The notes under the pieces: generated by a model
What the model was told of the DNA's origin: nothing
Databases searched by the model: none
What the model saw: only the letters and a program-made list of their open reading frames with translations
Made by a program: the position numbers and the translations under genes
Assembly: GCF_003952365.1 (NCBI RefSeq)
Contig: NZ_CP034443.1
Location: 4,333,001-4,397,000 of the forward strand
Source of the DNA: Mesorhizobium sp. M9A.F.Ca.ET.002.03.1.2
Lineage (GTDB): Bacteria > Pseudomonadota > Alphaproteobacteria > Rhizobiales > Rhizobiaceae
Reading direction: 5' to 3'
Length of the DNA stretch: 64,000 nucleotides
In this document: piece after piece, positions 1-8,182 of the stretch
Numbering within the stretch: the stretch's first letter is position 1
Layout of the letters: each line of letters begins with the position of its first letter

Positions 1-2
1 AC

Positions 3-242
3 ATGATCGCGACGCATCGCCGCCAGCCCGCGACAACGCATGCGCGCCGCGCGACGCTGCTGTTTCTGCTGGTGCTGGTGCAGGCCGTGATCGGCATCGG
101 CACACTGCTGATGCACGTGCCGCTGCACATGGCGCTGACGCATCAGGCATTCGCGCTTATCCTGCTGGGCTTTGCCGCGGCGCATTGGCGAGCCACACGA
201 GGCCCCTATCCGCTGCCCAACGAGATCGCCGTCAGAGGCTGA
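3..242 (+). CDS. ctaA: Heme A synthase (CtaA/COX15), C-terminal fragment cut by the window edge
   Basis: Only the last 79 or so residues are in the window; the frame is open at the left edge, so the real start lies upstream and the first ATG here is probably internal. The segment has two hydrophobic helices (about residues 18-38 and 45-62) with two histidines in [10 protein letters not shown], which fits the last two transmembrane helices of COX15/CtaA, where histidines bind heme. The enzyme converts heme O to heme A in the inner membrane for cytochrome aa3 oxidase. It converges on the downstream kinase gene, with the two stop-codon ends overlapping by 11 bases. The family call is from motif recognition of a short fragment. 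Confidence 0.8.
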   Translation: MIATHRRQPATTHARRATLLFLLVLVQAVIGIGTLLMHVPLHMALTHQAFALILLGFAAAHWRATRGPYPLPNEIAVRG

Positions 243-1071
243 ACCGCACCGTCCGGATCGCCATGGCGATGGACAATTCGCGGCTTTCCTCAACCGCGTT
301 GGCATCTTCATGATGCCATGAGGCTGACAGGCAGCCATAGGCGATGGCGTGGTCGAGAATGGCGGACGGCGTCTGGCCGAGCGTCTTGGAGAACATCTCG
401 GCCATGTTGGCAATCCGCAGCGGATCACGGCAAAGGTCGTCGCGGTTGAGCGGATTGTAGAACATGTTCGCCGCATCGAAGCCGGGATCGCCGAGAACGC
501 CTTTCGGGTCGATCGCCAGCCAGCCGCGCGGTCCGTTCATGATGTTGCCGTGATGCAGGTCGCCGTGCAGCGGCAGCACGTCGGCAGGGTCGGCCAACAG
601 CCGTTCCGCGGTCGCAGCCGCTTCGACATAGAGGCTCTTTTCGCCGGCGTCGCGATCGGCCTTCGCCTTCTTGAACAGGCTGGAGAACCGTGCCCGCAGC
701 GGCTGGAGATCCGATGGGGCAGGGTGCTTCGACGGCGAAAACAGTCTTGCCATCACCTCGGCCGCGATCTCGGTCGCGGCGGCGTCGCCATGTTCGGCAA
801 GGTCGTGTGACAGCATCCTGTCGCCGGCGTATTCGAGCAGCATGCGGTGACCGTCGCGGCCGAGCAGGCGGACGGCGCCTTCGCCGCGCCGCCAGGCGAG
901 AAAATGCTCGCCGCGCAACTCGTCTTCGACGTCGTCGAAAGGCTTGAGGGCCTTGACGATCGCCGGCGAGCCGTCGTCGCGAAAAACCTTCCAGATGCGG
1001 CTGCTGAAGGTTTCTGCAATCAGTTCTGGCGCGCTGACCTTCCAGCGTTCTGGAAATGCCGGAACGTCCAT
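232..1071 (-). CDS. Aminoglycoside/hydroxyurea-type phosphotransferase (APH(6)/Hur family)
   Basis: A 279-residue cytosolic kinase-fold protein. The catalytic loop HGDLHHGN lies near residue 170 and the metal-binding segment AIDPKG about 15 residues later, the pattern of the APH_6_hur family (streptomycin 6-kinase and hydroxyurea phosphotransferase relatives). Chromosomal members in rhizobia sit among housekeeping genes and their natural substrate is generally unknown, so this should not be read as proof of antibiotic resistance. Its start codon abuts the stop of argC (1071/1072), so it is probably cotranscribed with argC and speB. The 3' end overlaps that of ctaA on the other strand. Confidence 0.85.
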   Translation of the reverse strand: MDVPAFPERWKVSAPELIAETFSSRIWKVFRDDGSPAIVKALKPFDDVEDELRGEHFLAWRRGEGAVRLLGRDGHRMLLEYAGDRMLSHDLAEHGDAAATEIAAEVMARLFSPSKHPAPSDLQPLRARFSSLFKKAKADRDAGEKSLYVEAAATAERLLADPADVLPLHGDLHHGNIMNGPRGWLAIDPKGVLGDPGFDAANMFYNPLNRDDLCRDPLRIANMAEMFSKTLGQTPSAILDHAIAYGCLSASWHHEDANAVEESRELSIAMAIRTVRFSL

Positions 1072-2004
1072 TCAGAGCTTGAGGCCAAGCATCAAATCCA
1101 TGTTCTGTACCGCAGCACCCGAGGCGCCCTTGCCGAGATTGTCGTAGACGGCGAGCAGCAGCGCCTGGGCTCTGTCGTCATTGGCGAAGACATAGAGCTT
1201 CATCCGGTTGGTGCCGTTGTAGATTTCGGGATCGATCTCCGGCACGCGCTCCAGATGCGCGTAGGGCGCCACTTCGACCACGCCGCCATCGATGGCGGCG
1301 AAATGGTCGGCGATGACAGCATGAAGCTCGGCGCCGGTCGGCACATAGTCGAGGCCGCCGAGCTGCAGCGGCACCACGGTGATCATGCCTTGCGCGAAAT
1401 TGCCGACCGCCGGCTGCATGATCGGATCATGCGACAGCTTCGCATAGGTCCTGAGCTCCGGCACATGCTTGTGCTGCAGGGTCAGCCCGTAGGGCAGGAA
1501 TTCCGACGCATCCTCGCCCTTGGCGACATAGTCCTCGATCATCGGGCGGCCGCCACCCGAATAGCCCGAAATGCCGTTGACGGTGACCGGAAAATCCGGC
1601 GGCAACAGGCCGGCCGCCACCAGCGGCCTGAGCGTCGCGATCGGACCTTGCGGCCAGCAGCCCGGATTGGCGACGCGCTTCGCCTTGGCGATCGCCTTCG
1701 CCTGGTCCTTGTCCATTTCGGCGAAACCATATTCCCAGCCCTCGGCCACGCGATGCGCGGTCGAGGCGTCGATGACCTTGGTGGTGTCGCTGGTGATCAG
1801 CGAAACGCTTTCTTTCGCGGCTGCGTCCGGCAGGCACAGGATCGCGATATCGGCGGCGTTGAGGAATTCGGCTCTAGCTGCCGTTTCCTTGCGGCGCTCG
1901 GTCGGAATGGAGATGATCTCCAGGTCGCCACGCTCGGTAAGCAGCGCCCTGATCTGGAGGCCGGTGGTGCCGTGTTCGCCGTCGATGAAGATTTTCGGTT
2001 TCAT
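1072..2004 (-). CDS. argC: N-acetyl-gamma-glutamyl-phosphate reductase, short (type 2) form
   Basis: A 310-residue enzyme that reduces N-acetylglutamyl phosphate to the semialdehyde with NADPH in arginine biosynthesis. The N-terminus (KIFIDGEHGTTGLQI) is the nucleotide-binding start of the type 2 ArgC family, which is shorter than the E. coli form. The catalytic cysteine is in NPGCWPQGP near residue 116, followed by the glycine-rich SGYSGGGR segment. The gene lies 30 bases downstream of speB and directly upstream of the APH-like gene on the same strand, suggesting a small arginine/agmatine operon. The ATG at 2004 is followed by a full-length family match, so I keep this start. Confidence 0.93.
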   Translation of the reverse strand: MKPKIFIDGEHGTTGLQIRALLTERGDLEIISIPTERRKETAARAEFLNAADIAILCLPDAAAKESVSLITSDTTKVIDASTAHRVAEGWEYGFAEMDKDQAKAIAKAKRVANPGCWPQGPIATLRPLVAAGLLPPDFPVTVNGISGYSGGGRPMIEDYVAKGEDASEFLPYGLTLQHKHVPELRTYAKLSHDPIMQPAVGNFAQGMITVVPLQLGGLDYVPTGAELHAVIADHFAAIDGGVVEVAPYAHLERVPEIDPEIYNGTNRMKLYVFANDDRAQALLLAVYDNLGKGASGAAVQNMDLMLGLKL

Positions 2005-2034
2005 TGCCTGCCTGAATTCCCTGGTATTTCAAAA

Positions 2035-3042
2035 CTATATGCCGCTTGCCTGATTCAATCCTGCAGCACTGTGATTGCCGTTGTTCAGCTCTTCGAGCCG
2101 GGCCTTACGTTCCGCCAGCAGCCCGAGATAGTGCATGGCCACCATCGAGCCGGCAATTGCCGTTATATCGGCGTGATCATAGGCGGGTGCAACCTCGACG
2201 ACGTCGGCGCCGACGATGTCGATCTGGGTAAGCTGGCGCAGCACCGACAGGATTCTTGCCGAGGACGGCCCGCCGGCGACCGGTGTACCGGTGCCGGGTG
2301 CGAAAGCCGGGTCCAGGCAATCGATGTCGAAGGTGACATAAGTCTTCTTGCCGCCGGTGCGGTCGACGATGGCATAGGCGATATCGGACGCGCGCATTTC
2401 CTCCACTTCGTGGCCGTAGATGATCTTGATGCCAAACGTGTCAGGCGCATGGGTGCGGATGCCGATCTGGATCGAACGGTCGGGGTCGATTATGCCCTCC
2501 TTGACCGCGCGGCCGACGAAGGAGCCGTGATCGATGCGCTTGCCGTCGTCTGGCCAGGTGTCCTGGTGGGCGTCGAACTGCACCAAGGCCAGCGGCCCAT
2601 GAATGGCGGCATGCGCCTTGAGCAGCGGCCAGGTGACGAAATGGTCGCCGCCGAGCGACAGCAGGAAGGCGCCTGACTTCAGGATCCTTGCCGCCTCGCG
2701 CTCGATCGTCCCGGGCGTCTTCTGGTGATTGCCGCTGTCGAGCAGACAATCGCCATAATCTACCACGGCGAGATGTTCGAACAGATCGCGCGAAAACGGA
2801 TATTGCGGATCGTTGTCGAGGATGGTCGAGGCGCGGCGAATCGCCTGCGGCCCGAAGCGCGCACCCGGCCGGTTGGTGACGGCGGCGTCGAAGGGGATGC
2901 CCCACACCACCGCATCCGCGCCCTTCACGTCCTTCGTGTATTTGCGTCGCATGAACGACAGCGCGCCGGCATAGGTCGGCTCGAAGGAAGCGCCCGTCCT
3001 GGAGCGGGCGGTGAAGGCGTGGTCGATGTTCGTGTTCGGCAT
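2035..3042 (-). CDS. speB: Agmatinase (ureohydrolase family)
   Basis: A 335-residue binuclear manganese ureohydrolase that would convert agmatine to putrescine and urea. The metal ligands are visible: the His of GGDHFVTWP, the Asp and His residues of DAHQDTW, and the two Asp of TFDIDCLDPAF. The start was moved from an upstream codon at 3084 to the ATG at 3042 (MPNTNID), because a strong Shine-Dalgarno AGGAGA sits seven bases before it. Rhizobial paralogues can act on guanidinobutyrate or other guanidino acids, so agmatine is the most likely but unproven substrate. It leads the speB-argC-APH gene string. Confidence 0.9.
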   Translation of the reverse strand: MPNTNIDHAFTARSRTGASFEPTYAGALSFMRRKYTKDVKGADAVVWGIPFDAAVTNRPGARFGPQAIRRASTILDNDPQYPFSRDLFEHLAVVDYGDCLLDSGNHQKTPGTIEREAARILKSGAFLLSLGGDHFVTWPLLKAHAAIHGPLALVQFDAHQDTWPDDGKRIDHGSFVGRAVKEGIIDPDRSIQIGIRTHAPDTFGIKIIYGHEVEEMRASDIAYAIVDRTGGKKTYVTFDIDCLDPAFAPGTGTPVAGGPSSARILSVLRQLTQIDIVGADVVEVAPAYDHADITAIAGSMVAMHYLGLLAERKARLEELNNGNHSAAGLNQASGI

Positions 3043-3464
3043 GAAGCGATCTCCTGTGCGTCGACGCGCAACCTTATTGGACATAATTCTCAGAAATGCG
3101 ACCCCCTTCCGGAGAGCAGGGCCATTCGAGCCCGGTCACAAATTCTTGCTTGCCGGGCGAGCCCACGTGGGCTGACCCGGCAATTGCGCAGATAATCACG
3201 AATACAACCGAAAGTAGCCAGCCGTGGCCGGGTGTCGGCCGGGGAGCGGAACAGATATGGGGCGCCAGGTCAGCCACACCGACCGCCACAGCGGCATCGA
3301 TTTCGGCAATCTGATTGCCGGCAACCTGCCGATTGCCATTATCGTATGAGGTGCAGGAATGGCCGCAGTGATCTGACTTTCCAGCGTTTACGAAGCCGGC
3401 TTCGTTCACTGGGCTGTCACGTGCGTCGCTTAACCGGGTGTCGATCCGGTACGGAGCGATTCTC
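3043..3464. other. Gene-free divergent spacer between speB and the glycerophosphodiesterase
   Basis: About 420 bases without a gene I can defend. Reading frames are open on both strands for 70-190 codons, but none has a family signature or a good ribosome-binding site. It must hold the promoters of the two divergent genes. The one clear structure is the inverted repeat described at 3151-3182. Confidence 0.5.
3151..3182. repeat. 32-bp nearly perfect inverted repeat
   Basis: Outer arms TGCCGGG/CCCGGCA enclose an inner 14-bp perfect palindrome AGCCCACGTGGGCT, with two-base mismatched gaps (CG and GA) between them. It lies in the spacer between divergent speB and the glycerophosphodiesterase gene. 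With no T-run on either side it is not a classical terminator; it may be an operator or a short palindromic repeat. Confidence 0.6.
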
Positions 3465-4523
3465 ATGCGAACAACCTGGCTGAGCCTTCTGCTTTCCGCC
3501 GCGCTGACGGTTTCCGTTGGCCATGCATCGGCAGGCGAAACACGCGCCAGACAGATTCTCGACCGTTTCGAGCACGCCAACCAGTGGCGCGACCATGTGA
3601 TGGTGGTGGCACACCGCGCCGGCAGCATGCAGGCCGGCAAGACGCTCTATGCGGAGAACTCGATCGCCGCCGTGGAGGCATCGATCGTGCTTGGTGCCGA
3701 AATCGTAGAGGTCGACGTCAGGCGGTCGAAGGACGGTCAGTACGTCGTCGTGCATGACAGCTGGCTCGACCGCACGACGAATTGCAAGGGCGAGGTGGTC
3801 AAGCGCACGCTGGCTGAACTCAAGACCTGCAGGCTGGTGATCGAAGGTACCGGCGCCGTCACCGATGAGCCGGTTTCGACACTGCGCGAGATGCTGATGG
3901 CGACCAAAGACAGGATCCTCGTCAATATCGACAACAAGCTCGACGTCGATAGCCTGGCCGGCATGATCGCGGTCGCGCGCGATCTGGGCATGGCCGAACA
4001 GGTGATCGTCAAGGAGAACCTGTGGAATCCTGAGAGGATTGCCGCAGTGAAAGTGGCCATGAGTGCGATCGGCAGCGGTTTCCAGTTCATGCCGATCATC
4101 GCCGACGATGCGGTGCGTGATGCAGGCTTCGCCGAGAAAGTCAGCGGAGCTTTTTCGGCGCCCGCAATCGAATTGATCAATTGGCGGGCCGGCGCGGAGA
4201 CGCTGACCGAGACCGGCGGGCCGCTGTTCAGCCCCCGCATGCGCGCGGCGGCGATAAGGGGCGACTGGCACATCTGGGCCAATACCTATGCCATCGTCAA
4301 CAAGCCGGGCGGCTTCATTGCCGGCGGTCGCGGCGACGAACTGGCGGTGCTCGCCAGTCTACCGCGCGAGACCTATGGCTTCTGGGCCGAGCGAGGCGCC
4401 ACCATCATCCAGACCGACGAGCCGAAATTGGCCATCGACTGGCTGGCGGCGAACGGCTACCGCGTGCCTTATCGCGATGAAGCGCGGCCGGCCGAGTCCG
4501 CCAACACGGCGAGCATCAACTAG
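3465..4523 (+). CDS. Exported glycerophosphodiester phosphodiesterase family protein
   Basis: A 352-residue GDPD-domain protein that would hydrolyse glycerophosphodiesters to glycerol 3-phosphate and an alcohol. The N-terminus (MRTTWLSLLLSAALTVSVGH) is a signal peptide with a likely cleavage after ASA, so the enzyme acts in the periplasm. Catalytic and metal residues are visible: VAHRAG, the acidic pair of EIVEVDVRR, and VVVHDSWLDRTT. The start at 3465 is chosen over the GTG at 3438 because GGAG lies eight bases upstream and the signal peptide then begins correctly. The distal part, with HIWANTYAIVNKPGG, is less typical, so the true substrate is uncertain. Confidence 0.85.
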   Translation: MRTTWLSLLLSAALTVSVGHASAGETRARQILDRFEHANQWRDHVMVVAHRAGSMQAGKTLYAENSIAAVEASIVLGAEIVEVDVRRSKDGQYVVVHDSWLDRTTNCKGEVVKRTLAELKTCRLVIEGTGAVTDEPVSTLREMLMATKDRILVNIDNKLDVDSLAGMIAVARDLGMAEQVIVKENLWNPERIAAVKVAMSAIGSGFQFMPIIADDAVRDAGFAEKVSGAFSAPAIELINWRAGAETLTETGGPLFSPRMRAAAIRGDWHIWANTYAIVNKPGGFIAGGRGDELAVLASLPRETYGFWAERGATIIQTDEPKLAIDWLAANGYRVPYRDEARPAESANTASIN

Positions 4524-4541
4524 GAAATCCGACACCGCGCT

Positions 4542-4722
4542 TCACCCCACCCGGCGCTTCGCGCCGACTTCCCCATCGAGGGGAGGTAGAAGGTCGCGGC
4601 AGCTTCCCCGTTCGCCGACTGGTCCGCAAAGGGTGGCAGGCACCGGTGCTCTGAATGAATGTAAGGCGCGGCGCTCTACCCCCCTTGATGGGGAGGTCGC
4701 GCCGCAGGCGCGGGTGGGGTGA
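4542..4722. repeat. Palindromic intergenic repeat of the rhizobial mosaic (RIME-like) type
   Basis: The left end (TCACCCCACCCGGCGCTTCG, then CCCCATCGAGGGG) and the right end (CCCTTGATGGGG, then GCGCGGGTGGGGTGA) are imperfect inverted copies, so the whole of about 180 bp can fold back. It fills the spacer between two convergent genes. This sequence family is common between genes in Mesorhizobium and relatives, from memory rather than a search. Confidence 0.7.
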
Positions 4723-4769
4723 CAGCCGTGACCTTTCGCTGATGAAGCGTCGACGGCTCCTGCGCGCCG

Positions 4770-5642
4770 TCAGACGGCCATCGCCACGCCGTCCAGTTCG
4801 CTCAGAGCATCGTCCGGCAGATCGAGTTCGGCTGCGGCGAGGTTTTCCCTGAGATGCTCGACCGACGAGGTGCCGGGGATCAGCAGAATATTGGGCGCGC
4901 GGCGAAGCAGCCAAGCGAGTGCGACCTGCATGGGCGTGGCGCCCAGGCGCTGAGCGACGCCGGATAGGGTAGACGACTGCAGCGGGCTGAAGCCGCCGAG
5001 CGGAAAGAACGGGACATAGGCGATGCCTTCACGCGCAAGTTCGTCGATCAGGTTATCGTCGCCCCTGTGCGCCAGATTGTATTGGTTCTGCACGCAGACG
5101 ATCTCGGCGATCCGCCGTGCTTCTCTTATCTGCGTTGAAGTGGCGTTGCTCAGCCCGATGTGACGCACCAGGCCTTTTTGCTGCATAGCGGCCAGCGCGG
5201 CGACCTGTTCTTCGATCGACCCTTCGGCGGGTTCATGCACGTCGAACATGATCCTGAGGTTGACCACGTCCAGCACGTCGAGCCCGAGATTGCGTAGATT
5301 GTCATGCACCGCCTGCGTCAGTTCCTCGGGAGAGAACGCCGGGAGCCACGCGCCATCGGCGCCGCGACGGGCGCCGATCTTGGTGACGATGGTGAGGTCG
5401 TCGGAATAGGGCGCGAGCGCTTCACGGATGAGCAGATTGGTGACGTGCGGGCCGTAGAAGTCGCTGGTGTCGATATGGTTCACCCCGGATGACACGGCCT
5501 CGCGCAACACGGCCAAGGCTGCGTCGCGATCCTTGGGTGGGCCGAAGACGCCGGGCCCCGCGAGCTGCATGGCGCCGTAGCCGAGCCGCTTCACGGTGCG
5601 GTCGCCGAGAGGGAAAGTGCCTGACTTGTCGATGCTGGACAT
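4770..5642 (-). CDS. Aldo/keto reductase
   Basis: A 290-residue NADP(H)-dependent oxidoreductase with the TIM-barrel AKR signature: the Asp and Tyr of HIDTSDFYGP near residue 60 and the Lys of IVTKIGARRG. Where many AKRs carry the fourth catalytic residue (His), this protein reads VVNLRIM, a variant found in a bacterial AKR subgroup. The C-terminal cofactor segment IPGTSSVEHLRENL is present. It is divergent from the LysR gene at 5738, with a 95-bp spacer holding a palindrome, so the LysR protein probably controls it. The start is supported by AAGGAG eight bases upstream. Substrate unknown. Confidence 0.88.
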   Translation of the reverse strand: MSSIDKSGTFPLGDRTVKRLGYGAMQLAGPGVFGPPKDRDAALAVLREAVSSGVNHIDTSDFYGPHVTNLLIREALAPYSDDLTIVTKIGARRGADGAWLPAFSPEELTQAVHDNLRNLGLDVLDVVNLRIMFDVHEPAEGSIEEQVAALAAMQQKGLVRHIGLSNATSTQIREARRIAEIVCVQNQYNLAHRGDDNLIDELAREGIAYVPFFPLGGFSPLQSSTLSGVAQRLGATPMQVALAWLLRRAPNILLIPGTSSVEHLRENLAAAELDLPDDALSELDGVAMAV

Positions 5643-5705
5643 GGTCTGTCTCCTTCGATTGATGGGGCAGAAATAGTCGCTGTGCGCTGTCCTGATAATC
5701 CGCTA

Positions 5706-5731
5706 CTATCCGCACGGCTTGTGCGGAATAG
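5706..5731. promoter_or_regulatory. Candidate LysR-type operator between the reductase and the regulator
   Basis: An inverted repeat TCCGCAC-GGCTT-GTGCGGA, extended by CTA/TAG on the flanks, ends seven bases before the GTG start of the LysR gene. Position and dyad symmetry fit a LysR binding site controlling both divergent genes and its own expression. No footprint evidence is available. Confidence 0.6.
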
Positions 5732-5737
5732 CGAACA

Positions 5738-6646
5738 GTGAATATCGAACTTGGTGATCTGAATGCTTTCCTGGCGGTGGCGCGCGCCGGCGGTTTTCGC
5801 GAAGGCGCGCGTGCAAGCGGCGGCAGCGCGTCGGGCTTGAGCGAGGCGGTGCGCCGTCTTGAGGCGCAGCTCGGTGTCAGGCTGCTCAACCGCACCACAC
5901 GCAGCGTCGCCTTGACCGAAGCGGGCGTCGGGTTGCTGGCGCGGCTCGGCCCGGCCCTGAATGAGGTCGAGGCGGCACTTGACGTGGTCAACGGTTTTCG
6001 CGATCGGCCGGCAGGTACGCTGCGCCTCAATGTGCCGGTCAGCGCTGCGCGGCTGGTCCTGCCCGCGATCGTCCCGCGGTTCCTCGCCGCCTATCCCGGC
6101 ATCCGGCTGGAGGTGATCGCCGAGGAGAGCTTCGTCGACGTGCTGGCGGCCGGCTGCGACGCCGGCATCCGCTACGACGAGCGGCTGGAACAGGACATGA
6201 TCGCGGTGCCGATCGGACCGCGCCTGCAACGCTTTGCCACCGCTGCCAGCCCTGCCTACCTGGATCGTCATGGCCGGCCGCAACACCCGCGCGAGCTGCT
6301 CGGTCATGCCTGCCTGCGCGGCCGCTTCGCCAGCGGTGCGATGCCGCCGTGGGAGTTCGAACGCGACGGTGAGGTTGTGCGGGTCGATCCAACCGGCCCG
6401 CTCCTGGTGACCCTGGGCGGAGCGGCCGATCTCGCCGTCGATGCGGCCATCGCCGGCACCGGCATTGTCAGCCTGTTCGAAGACTGGCTTCGCCCTCACT
6501 TCGAGAGCGGTGCGCTCGAACCCGTCCTCGAATCCTGGTGGCAGAGCTTCTCGGGACCGTTCCTTTATTATCCCGGCCGACGCCTCGTGCCCGCCCCGCT
6601 GCGAGCGTTTATCGACTTCGTCAAGGCACCAGCCAGCCACGCCTGA
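5738..6646 (+). CDS. LysR-family transcriptional regulator
   Basis: A 302-residue protein with an N-terminal winged helix-turn-helix (about residues 1-60; SGLSEAVRRLEAQLGVRLLN and RTTRSVALTEAG are the recognition helix and wing) and a C-terminal LysR substrate-binding domain (GTLRLNVPVSAARLVL onward). It belongs to the subgroup near the AaeR/PtxR-like regulators with a serine-rich HTH. The GTG start at 5738 gives the standard LysR N-terminus (NIELGDLNAFLAVARAGGF). It is divergent from the aldo/keto reductase gene and likely responds to a small aldehyde- or ketone-type effector, which is inference. A bidirectional terminator follows at 6666-6691. Confidence 0.9.
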   Translation: MNIELGDLNAFLAVARAGGFREGARASGGSASGLSEAVRRLEAQLGVRLLNRTTRSVALTEAGVGLLARLGPALNEVEAALDVVNGFRDRPAGTLRLNVPVSAARLVLPAIVPRFLAAYPGIRLEVIAEESFVDVLAAGCDAGIRYDERLEQDMIAVPIGPRLQRFATAASPAYLDRHGRPQHPRELLGHACLRGRFASGAMPPWEFERDGEVVRVDPTGPLLVTLGGAADLAVDAAIAGTGIVSLFEDWLRPHFESGALEPVLESWWQSFSGPFLYYPGRRLVPAPLRAFIDFVKAPASHA

Positions 6647-6665
6647 AATGAAGGCCGCCAAAGGA

Positions 6666-6691
6666 AAAAGGCCGCCTGGAGGCGGCCTTTT
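6666..6691. terminator. Bidirectional intrinsic terminator between the LysR gene and rpsI
   Basis: An 11-bp perfect stem (AAAAGGCCGCC / GGCGGCCTTTT) with a TGGA loop, with A- and T-runs at the stem ends so that it can stop transcription in both directions. It serves the two convergent genes on either side. Confidence 0.85.
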
Positions 6692-6715
6692 CGAAGATCT
6701 GAAGCTGCGTAACGC

Positions 6716-7198
6716 TTAGCGCTTGGAGAACTGGAATGAGCGGCGGGCCTTCGCCTTGCCGTACTTCTTGCGCTCGACGACGCGGCTGTCGCGGGTGAGG
6801 AAGCCGCCCTTCTTGAGCACGGCGCGCAGCGCCGGCTCGTAATAGGTCAGCGCCTTGGAGATGCCGTGGCGCACCGCACCTGCCTGGCCGGACAGGCCGC
6901 CGCCGATGACGGTGGCGACGATGTCGTACTGGCCGGCGCGGTTGGCGGCGATGATCGGCTGGTTGAGGATCATCTGCAGGACCGGGCGCGCGAAATAGGA
7001 CGCGAATTCCTTGTCGTTGACGACGATCTTGCCGGAGCCTGGCTTCACCCAGACACGCGCGATGGCGTTCTTGCGCTTGCCGGTGGCATAGGCGCGACCC
7101 GACTTGTCGAGCTTCTGGACGTGGACGGGTGCGGCCGGCTGTGTGTTGGTGTTGCCGGTTGCAGTTCCGAGTTCTGCGAGCGAGGAAAGCTCAGCCAT
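6716..7198 (-). CDS. rpsI: 30S ribosomal protein S9
   Basis: A 160-residue ribosomal protein with an extended N-terminus typical of alphaproteobacteria (about 30 residues before the conserved [20 protein letters not shown]). The C-terminal tail ends in the basic [11 protein letters not shown], which reaches the P-site tRNA anticodon stem in the ribosome. It starts one base after the rplM stop, the universal L13-S9 gene pair, and shares the promoter at 7805-7833. A strong intrinsic terminator follows. Confidence 0.98.
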   Translation of the reverse strand: MAELSSLAELGTATGNTNTQPAAPVHVQKLDKSGRAYATGKRKNAIARVWVKPGSGKIVVNDKEFASYFARPVLQMILNQPIIAANRAGQYDIVATVIGGGLSGQAGAVRHGISKALTYYEPALRAVLKKGGFLTRDSRVVERKKYGKAKARRSFQFSKR

Positions 7199-7199
7199 C

Positions 7200-7664
7200 T
7201 TACGAAACCTTCTTGTTCTTGGCGTTCAGCTTGGCCACGTCGAGCACGACGGGCTGCTGGGCGACATGCGGATGTTCCGTGCCTGCATAGACGCGGAGGT
7301 TCTTCATCTGGCGACGGCCGAGCGGGCCACGCGGGATCATGCGTTCGACGGCCTTCTCGACGACACGCTCGGGGAAACGGCCCTCGAGCAGCTGGCGTGC
7401 CGTGCGTTCCTTGACGCCGCCAGGGTGACCGGTGTGCCAGTAATAGACCTTGTCGGTGAATTTCTTGCCGGTGAACACCACCTTGTCGGCGTTGATGACG
7501 ATGACGTTGTCGCCGTCGTCGACATGCGGAGTGAAGGTGGGCTTGTGCTTGCCGCGAAGATGATTGGCGATGACAGTGGCGAGACGGCCGACGACGAGAC
7601 CCTCGGCGTCGATCAGCACCCACTTCTTCACCACATCCGCAGGCTTCTGCGAAAAGGTTGCCAT
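7200..7664 (-). CDS. rplM: 50S ribosomal protein L13
   Basis: A 154-residue protein; conserved segments include [34 protein letters not shown] and [20 protein letters not shown]. The ATG at 7664 (MATFSQKP) is the real start; the frame is open further upstream but that part has no family match. L13 is an early-assembling large-subunit protein and is paired here with rpsI. About 140 bases of leader separate the start from the promoter and contain a GC-rich hairpin at 7774-7791 (GCGGCC...GGCCGC) that could be part of autogenous control, as known for L13-S9 operons. Confidence 0.98.
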   Translation of the reverse strand: MATFSQKPADVVKKWVLIDAEGLVVGRLATVIANHLRGKHKPTFTPHVDDGDNVIVINADKVVFTGKKFTDKVYYWHTGHPGGVKERTARQLLEGRFPERVVEKAVERMIPRGPLGRRQMKNLRVYAGTEHPHVAQQPVVLDVAKLNAKNKKVS

Positions 7665-7804
7665 GGATTTCTGCTTTCGGTTCGGACCTTCCCCATTTTC
7701 GAACAATAGGAGAAAGGCGTTTCTTGTTGCTTGGATTGAAGGAGAGCGCTTGCCCGCCGCCAATAACAAAACGGCGGCCTGTGCGGGCCGCTGCTTCGTG
7801 ACGG

Positions 7805-7833
7805 CTTATAGGCGAGGGCGGTTATGGCGTCAA
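7805..7833 (-). promoter_or_regulatory. Housekeeping sigma-70-type promoter for rplM-rpsI
   Basis: Reading on the minus strand: TTGACG, a 17-base spacer, then TATAAG, close to the consensus for the vegetative sigma factor. It lies about 140 bases upstream of rplM, just beyond the 3' end of the truncated hicB gene. Confidence 0.75.
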
Positions 7834-7900
7834 GGCGAATTAAAAGACGAGTATCGTATAAAGCGACGCAAAAACAAAGGCTTGAGTTAAAGGTACTATT

Positions 7901-8164
7901 TTACCACATAGGTTTAAGCGGCACCGAAACCAGATAGGCGCCTTCGGCGAGCGCGTTGCGTATATCCGGAAGCGCGACAATCGCCTCGTGGCTGGACGGT
8001 TTGGGAACGGGCATATCTTCCGCCCACGATCGCAGTGCTTCAACGGCATTCGGTACGATGTCTTCCACCGCGTCCGCAGCCGAAAAGCAACCGGGAATGT
8101 CTGGAAAGCGGATGCCGAACGCGCTGTCGGAATCTTTGTCGACCAATGCGAAATAGTTCTTCAT
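7901..8164 (-). CDS. HicB-like antitoxin domain protein, orphan and C-terminally shortened
   Basis: An 87-residue protein matching the N-terminal partial RNase-H-fold domain of HicB antitoxins (YFALVDKDSDSAFGIRFPDI, PGCFSAADAVEDIVPNAVEAL). Full HicB proteins carry a further C-terminal DNA-binding helix domain; here the frame stops just after the core at LVSVPLKPMW, and the following AT-rich bases show no continuation in any frame. No hicA toxin gene is next to it. The ATG at 8164 has GGGG upstream; a TTG at 8176 is the alternative. It is either a degenerate remnant or an autonomous DNA-binding-free HicB domain. Confidence 0.75.
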   Translation of the reverse strand: MKNYFALVDKDSDSAFGIRFPDIPGCFSAADAVEDIVPNAVEALRSWAEDMPVPKPSSHEAIVALPDIRNALAEGAYLVSVPLKPMW

Positions 8165-8182
8165 TGCAGCCCCCAAGGCGTC

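Noticed and set aside
232..1071. The APH-like gene as an acquired antibiotic-resistance gene
   Set aside because: It sits in an operon-like string with argC and speB, with no sign of transfer; chromosomal members usually have another, unknown role.
847..2676. A 609-codon open frame on the plus strand
   Set aside because: It lies antisense to the APH-like, argC and speB genes, all with clear families; its composition is a high-GC shadow and it matches no family.
3074..3640. A 188-codon minus-strand frame over the spacer and the start of the glycerophosphodiesterase gene
   Set aside because: It has no recognisable domain and half of it is antisense to a clear gene; I only note that the spacer frame stays open.
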